Assembly: GCA_009917455.1 (NCBI GenBank)
Contig: QZDS01000024.1
Coordinates: 1 to 64,000, forward strand
Direction of reading: 5' to 3'
Source of the DNA: a bacterium 1xD8-48
Lineage (GTDB): Bacteria; Bacillota; Clostridia; Lachnospirales; Lachnospiraceae
Length of the DNA stretch: 64,000 bases
Shown here: one piece after another, positions 61,722 through 64,000 of the stretch
Layout of the letters: each line of letters begins with the position of its first letter
How positions within the stretch are numbered: position 1 is the first letter of the stretch
Made by a program: the position numbers and the translations under genes
The notes under the pieces: model-generated
What the model was told of the DNA's origin: nothing
Databases searched by the model: none
Seen by the model: only the letters and a program-made list of their open reading frames with translations

Positions 61722-62546
61722 TTATATCTTCTGATTTCCAACCACGCTTTTGCTAAATGTGCTTATGTTTTCCTCATAGGCGGTTGCTGCCAATGCGCTT
61801 ACACCTGCTGTCTGGAAAGCCGCCGCATCATCGCCATTCTGTATACCCTCTGCAAGGAAAGCCTGCTGCCTCTGCCTGCTTGCCATCTGGCTTTTCAGGT
61901 AATTCTCCTGTGCCGCCGCTCTCCGTGCCTGCGCTTTTTTAACCGCTTCTTTTTCCTGCTCCTCCATCAGTTCTTCCATTCTTTTATGGCGTTTCTCCCA
62001 CCATGATTCTTCATTATCTGCGGAAAGCGGAGAACCATCCTTTACGGGAATCCCTTCCCCGTGGCACTGTTCAGGCGTTGCCCCGATGACCTGGTAGCCG
62101 ATCATCTTGGAACCCATGATTCCGGTACAGGAATACATCTTCCTAACCATTCCTAACACTGTTTTTTCCCATTCCGGGTCAGTTTTCATCCTTTCAAAGC
62201 ATTCCTCTGTAATCGTCAGCGCACCGCCTACGCAGGTAGAACGGTACCAGCCGCTGACCGGCATTCCCGACATTTCGTTCATAAACCATTGTTTGTATTC
62301 ATCCATCGTCATTTCTTCTTTGGATTTATTGGAAATACTGCTGTCATATGTAAAACCAAAATAGTTCGGTGGCTGCGGAACCACCATATCCCCCGCCCAT
62401 GCAGATGGGCCGGATTTTTCCGCTGCATTCTTTCCTTCTGCTTTCTGTACTTCCTCCGAAAAGTTCCCTGCGCCTGCTGCTTTTTTACTGTTGTTTGTGT
62501 AGGCATACGGGTTCACCCCTGCGCCGCTTACATTACTGATGCTCAT
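61722..62546 (-). CDS. uncharacterised 274-residue protein of the kinase-linked operon
   Basis: No signal peptide or membrane segment. N-terminus MSISNVSGAGVNPYAYTNNS is followed by a low-complexity stretch, a middle domain with WFMNEMSGMPVSGWYRSTCVGGALTITEECFERM and CTGIMGSKMIGYQV, then a long charged helix (WWEKRHKRMEELMEEQEKEAVKKAQARRAAAQ, about 180-225) and a helical end (QNGDDAAAFQTAGVSALAATAYEENISTF). The ATG overlaps the kinase stop codon by 4 bases. Not recognised; co-translation with an AgrC-like kinase suggests it acts in the same circuit or is its output. Confidence 0.78.
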   Translation of the reverse strand: MSISNVSGAGVNPYAYTNNSKKAAGAGNFSEEVQKAEGKNAAEKSGPSAWAGDMVVPQPPNYFGFTYDSSISNKSKEEMTMDEYKQWFMNEMSGMPVSGWYRSTCVGGALTITEECFERMKTDPEWEKTVLGMVRKMYSCTGIMGSKMIGYQVIGATPEQCHGEGIPVKDGSPLSADNEESWWEKRHKRMEELMEEQEKEAVKKAQARRAAAQENYLKSQMASRQRQQAFLAEGIQNGDDAAAFQTAGVSALAATAYEENISTFSKSVVGNQKI

Positions 62547-63946
62547 ACCTGTCTCCTTTCCTGTAACAACACCGTTACACTGAACTCATTTTTCTTTACT
62601 TTGATATCTAAATCCCCCATATATTTCTCCGCCTCCCGTTTTACATTGGAAAGCCCAATGCCGTGCAGAGAGCCGGAAGCCCCATTCCCTTTTGTAGAGA
62701 TTGGGAGATTCGTATCCGCATCCATGACAATTTCCCCTTCAAAGGAATTCCTGACTTCAATCAGAAAAAATTTTTTCTTCTGCCTGCTGGTAATAGAAAT
62801 ATACCTGTTTACCGTATTCATCCTCCCGCAGGCTTCCAATGCATTCTGCAGCAGGTTATTTATGATGATCCCGATATCATATGCGTTATAACGCTCCGAT
62901 TTTGGATAGATAAAACCAGACTGGAACTGTATCCCCTGTTTCTCTGCGGCTTTCTGCCTGTCATTCACAATCACATCCGTAACCGGGTTCCCTGTCTTAA
63001 TGGCAAGCTCAAATACATTCATGCTTTTATCCATTCTGGTTATATACTGATCCATCTCCCCAAAGTTCCCGCTTTCATAAAGCCCCTTAATATTCGTCAG
63101 ATGGTTCCTCATTTCATGCTTCATCCGGCGTATGCCGTCATAGAACTGTTCCACCTCCTCCATCCGTTCCTGTATGGCGTGGACCTGCTGCTGTTCCACA
63201 AAGTACTTTTTCTTTTCTTCCTGAAGCCCCACCATTTTCTGGTAAGATACTATCGTGACCAGAATCCCCGCATAAAATAATGCCGCCACTAAAGGAACGA
63301 TGCCGATAAGCGCCGGGTGCTGTTCATAAAGCTGTATGACCCGATTTTCTGAAACCATAAGCAGGATGCGGAATATAACGTTCACGAACAGAATGCCAGT
63401 CAGCGGCGTCAAAAGCAGGTAGCATAATTCCCTTGTATGCAGTTCCATCCTGCATTTCTTTAGTCGGCTCCCTGCAATATACAATAATGCAGAAAACAGG
63501 ATAAGCTGCAGCAGTTCCACCAGACAGAAATTCAAAGCGGCATTCCACAATATTTTTTCTATGCTTTCCTCTCCCTGCACAAAACGCCTGCCTATATAGA
63601 AATTTACACTTGCCATCGCCAGCGAGCTAAGATTCCTTATGCAGAAAAACAATATCCCAAAAAGTAATGCGGGCTTCCTGTCAATCCCCAAATACCGGGA
63701 AGCCGCTGCCAGCAGGGCTGTAACAATTACCATGCACACCCATCCGTCCAAATCCGCCGCTATGTTTATAAAATAAACTGCCGCATAAGAGAGAAATACA
63801 ATAAGTGTTCTTATGGATTTCTGCGGATTCCACTCCTTCTTCCCGGTCATAAACGAGCGGAAAAAGGCTGCCAGAATGCAGGCATATATAATGATTTCAA
63901 TCCCTTCCACTGTGTTTTGAAACAATGTAAAATTCGTTTCGTTCAC
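62543..63946 (-). CDS. AgrC-like sensor histidine kinase (GHKL type)
   Basis: 467 residues. Six or so membrane segments fill residues 10-235, then a coiled coil (EEKKKYFVEQQQVHAIQERM), the dimerisation helix with H277 in RRMKHEMRNHLTNIKGLYESG, and a GHKL ATPase with NNLLQNALEACGRMN and GSLHGIGLSNVKREAEKYMG. This layout matches the kinases of peptide quorum-sensing systems such as AgrC. It starts with GTG at 63946 after AGGAGGGA. No AgrD/AgrB genes are in view; the neighbouring gene at the window edge may be the partner regulator. Confidence 0.92.
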   Translation of the reverse strand: MNETNFTLFQNTVEGIEIIIYACILAAFFRSFMTGKKEWNPQKSIRTLIVFLSYAAVYFINIAADLDGWVCMVIVTALLAAASRYLGIDRKPALLFGILFFCIRNLSSLAMASVNFYIGRRFVQGEESIEKILWNAALNFCLVELLQLILFSALLYIAGSRLKKCRMELHTRELCYLLLTPLTGILFVNVIFRILLMVSENRVIQLYEQHPALIGIVPLVAALFYAGILVTIVSYQKMVGLQEEKKKYFVEQQQVHAIQERMEEVEQFYDGIRRMKHEMRNHLTNIKGLYESGNFGEMDQYITRMDKSMNVFELAIKTGNPVTDVIVNDRQKAAEKQGIQFQSGFIYPKSERYNAYDIGIIINNLLQNALEACGRMNTVNRYISITSRQKKKFFLIEVRNSFEGEIVMDADTNLPISTKGNGASGSLHGIGLSNVKREAEKYMGDLDIKVKKNEFSVTVLLQERRQV

Positions 63947-63958
63947 TGGCTGTCCCTC

Positions 63959-64000
63959 CTATTGCATAAAACGCAGGTATGCTTTTACAAAATCCTCATA
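63959..64000 (-). CDS. C-terminal end of a gene upstream of the kinase (partial)
   Basis: Only the last 13 codons are in the window: YEDFVKAYLRFMQ and a TAG stop, 12 bases before the kinase start, so the genes are in one operon. By position a LytTR-type response regulator is expected, but the visible residues cannot prove this. Confidence 0.5.
   Translation of the reverse strand, partial: YEDFVKAYLRFMQ

Noticed and set aside
1-64000. CRISPR array, complete insertion sequence or prophage
   Set aside because: No regularly spaced repeats, no transposase and no phage structural genes were seen; the only recombination genes are the Tn916-type int and xis.

Overview
The window looks like chromosome of an anaerobic gut-type Clostridia, most likely a member of the Lachnospiraceae. 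Grounds: a Gram-positive gene set (split MacAB-like exporter without an outer-membrane factor, a T-box on aspS, an FMN riboswitch on a ribU-type ECF S component), butyrate formation by ptb-buk, two sugar ABC importers that lack their own ATPase, a YesMN-type two-component pair, an AraC-type regulator, and AAA-ATPase/PD-(D/E)XK gene remnants of a kind common in that family. I cannot name the genus from sequence alone. Most genes lie on the minus strand.

Layout. 1-6.6 kb: two serine tRNAs, then (read right to left) tsaE-tsaB-rimI, a small zinc-ribbon gene, rnz, a membrane-anchored protein, tsaD and ispD: tRNA modification and processing plus isoprenoid synthesis. 6.7-10.4 kb: a MacAB-like export operon. 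10.6-12 kb: ribU under an FMN riboswitch with an attenuator. 12.1-14.5 kb: a large multi-membrane-span protein. 14.7-19.1 kb: a sugar ABC importer with an AraC regulator; tex follows to 21.6 kb. 21.8-25.6 kb (plus strand): small membrane and HExxH proteins, a DUF975 protein, and an ECF sigma/anti-sigma pair. 25.7-34.7 kb: a sugar island with a GH2 glycosidase, two permeases and a binding protein on the minus strand, divergent from a YesM/YesN-like kinase and regulator. 34.8-38.6 kb: prfB (needing a programmed +1 frameshift, here at UAA rather than the usual UGA) and secA. 38.9-44.6 kb: buk, ptb, a PsiE-family protein, trkH and trkA. 44.8-46.1 kb: a cluster of gene remnants. 46.1-50.7 kb: GH36 alpha-galactosidase and T-box controlled aspS. 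50.8-53.4 kb: an OFA-type MFS transporter, a stand-alone glycyl-radical domain protein (GrcA-like) and a Crp/Fnr regulator with a candidate operator. 53.5-56.8 kb: ykgJ, tag, a MATE exporter and a low-molecular-weight phosphatase. 56.9-60.2 kb: an AT-rich unknown gene beside a Tn916-type integrase and excisionase. 60.4-64 kb: two tiny zinc-ribbon proteins, two uncharacterised proteins and an AgrC-like kinase, with the last codons of a further gene at the edge.

The strongest leads for new biology are the unrecognised 535-residue zinc-ribbon gene next to the integrase (56954-58561), the kinase-linked operon at 60.4-64 kb, the UAA variant of the RF2 frameshift site, and a 14-bp inverted repeat that would mask the alpha-galactosidase ribosome binding site only in transcripts reading through from aspS.
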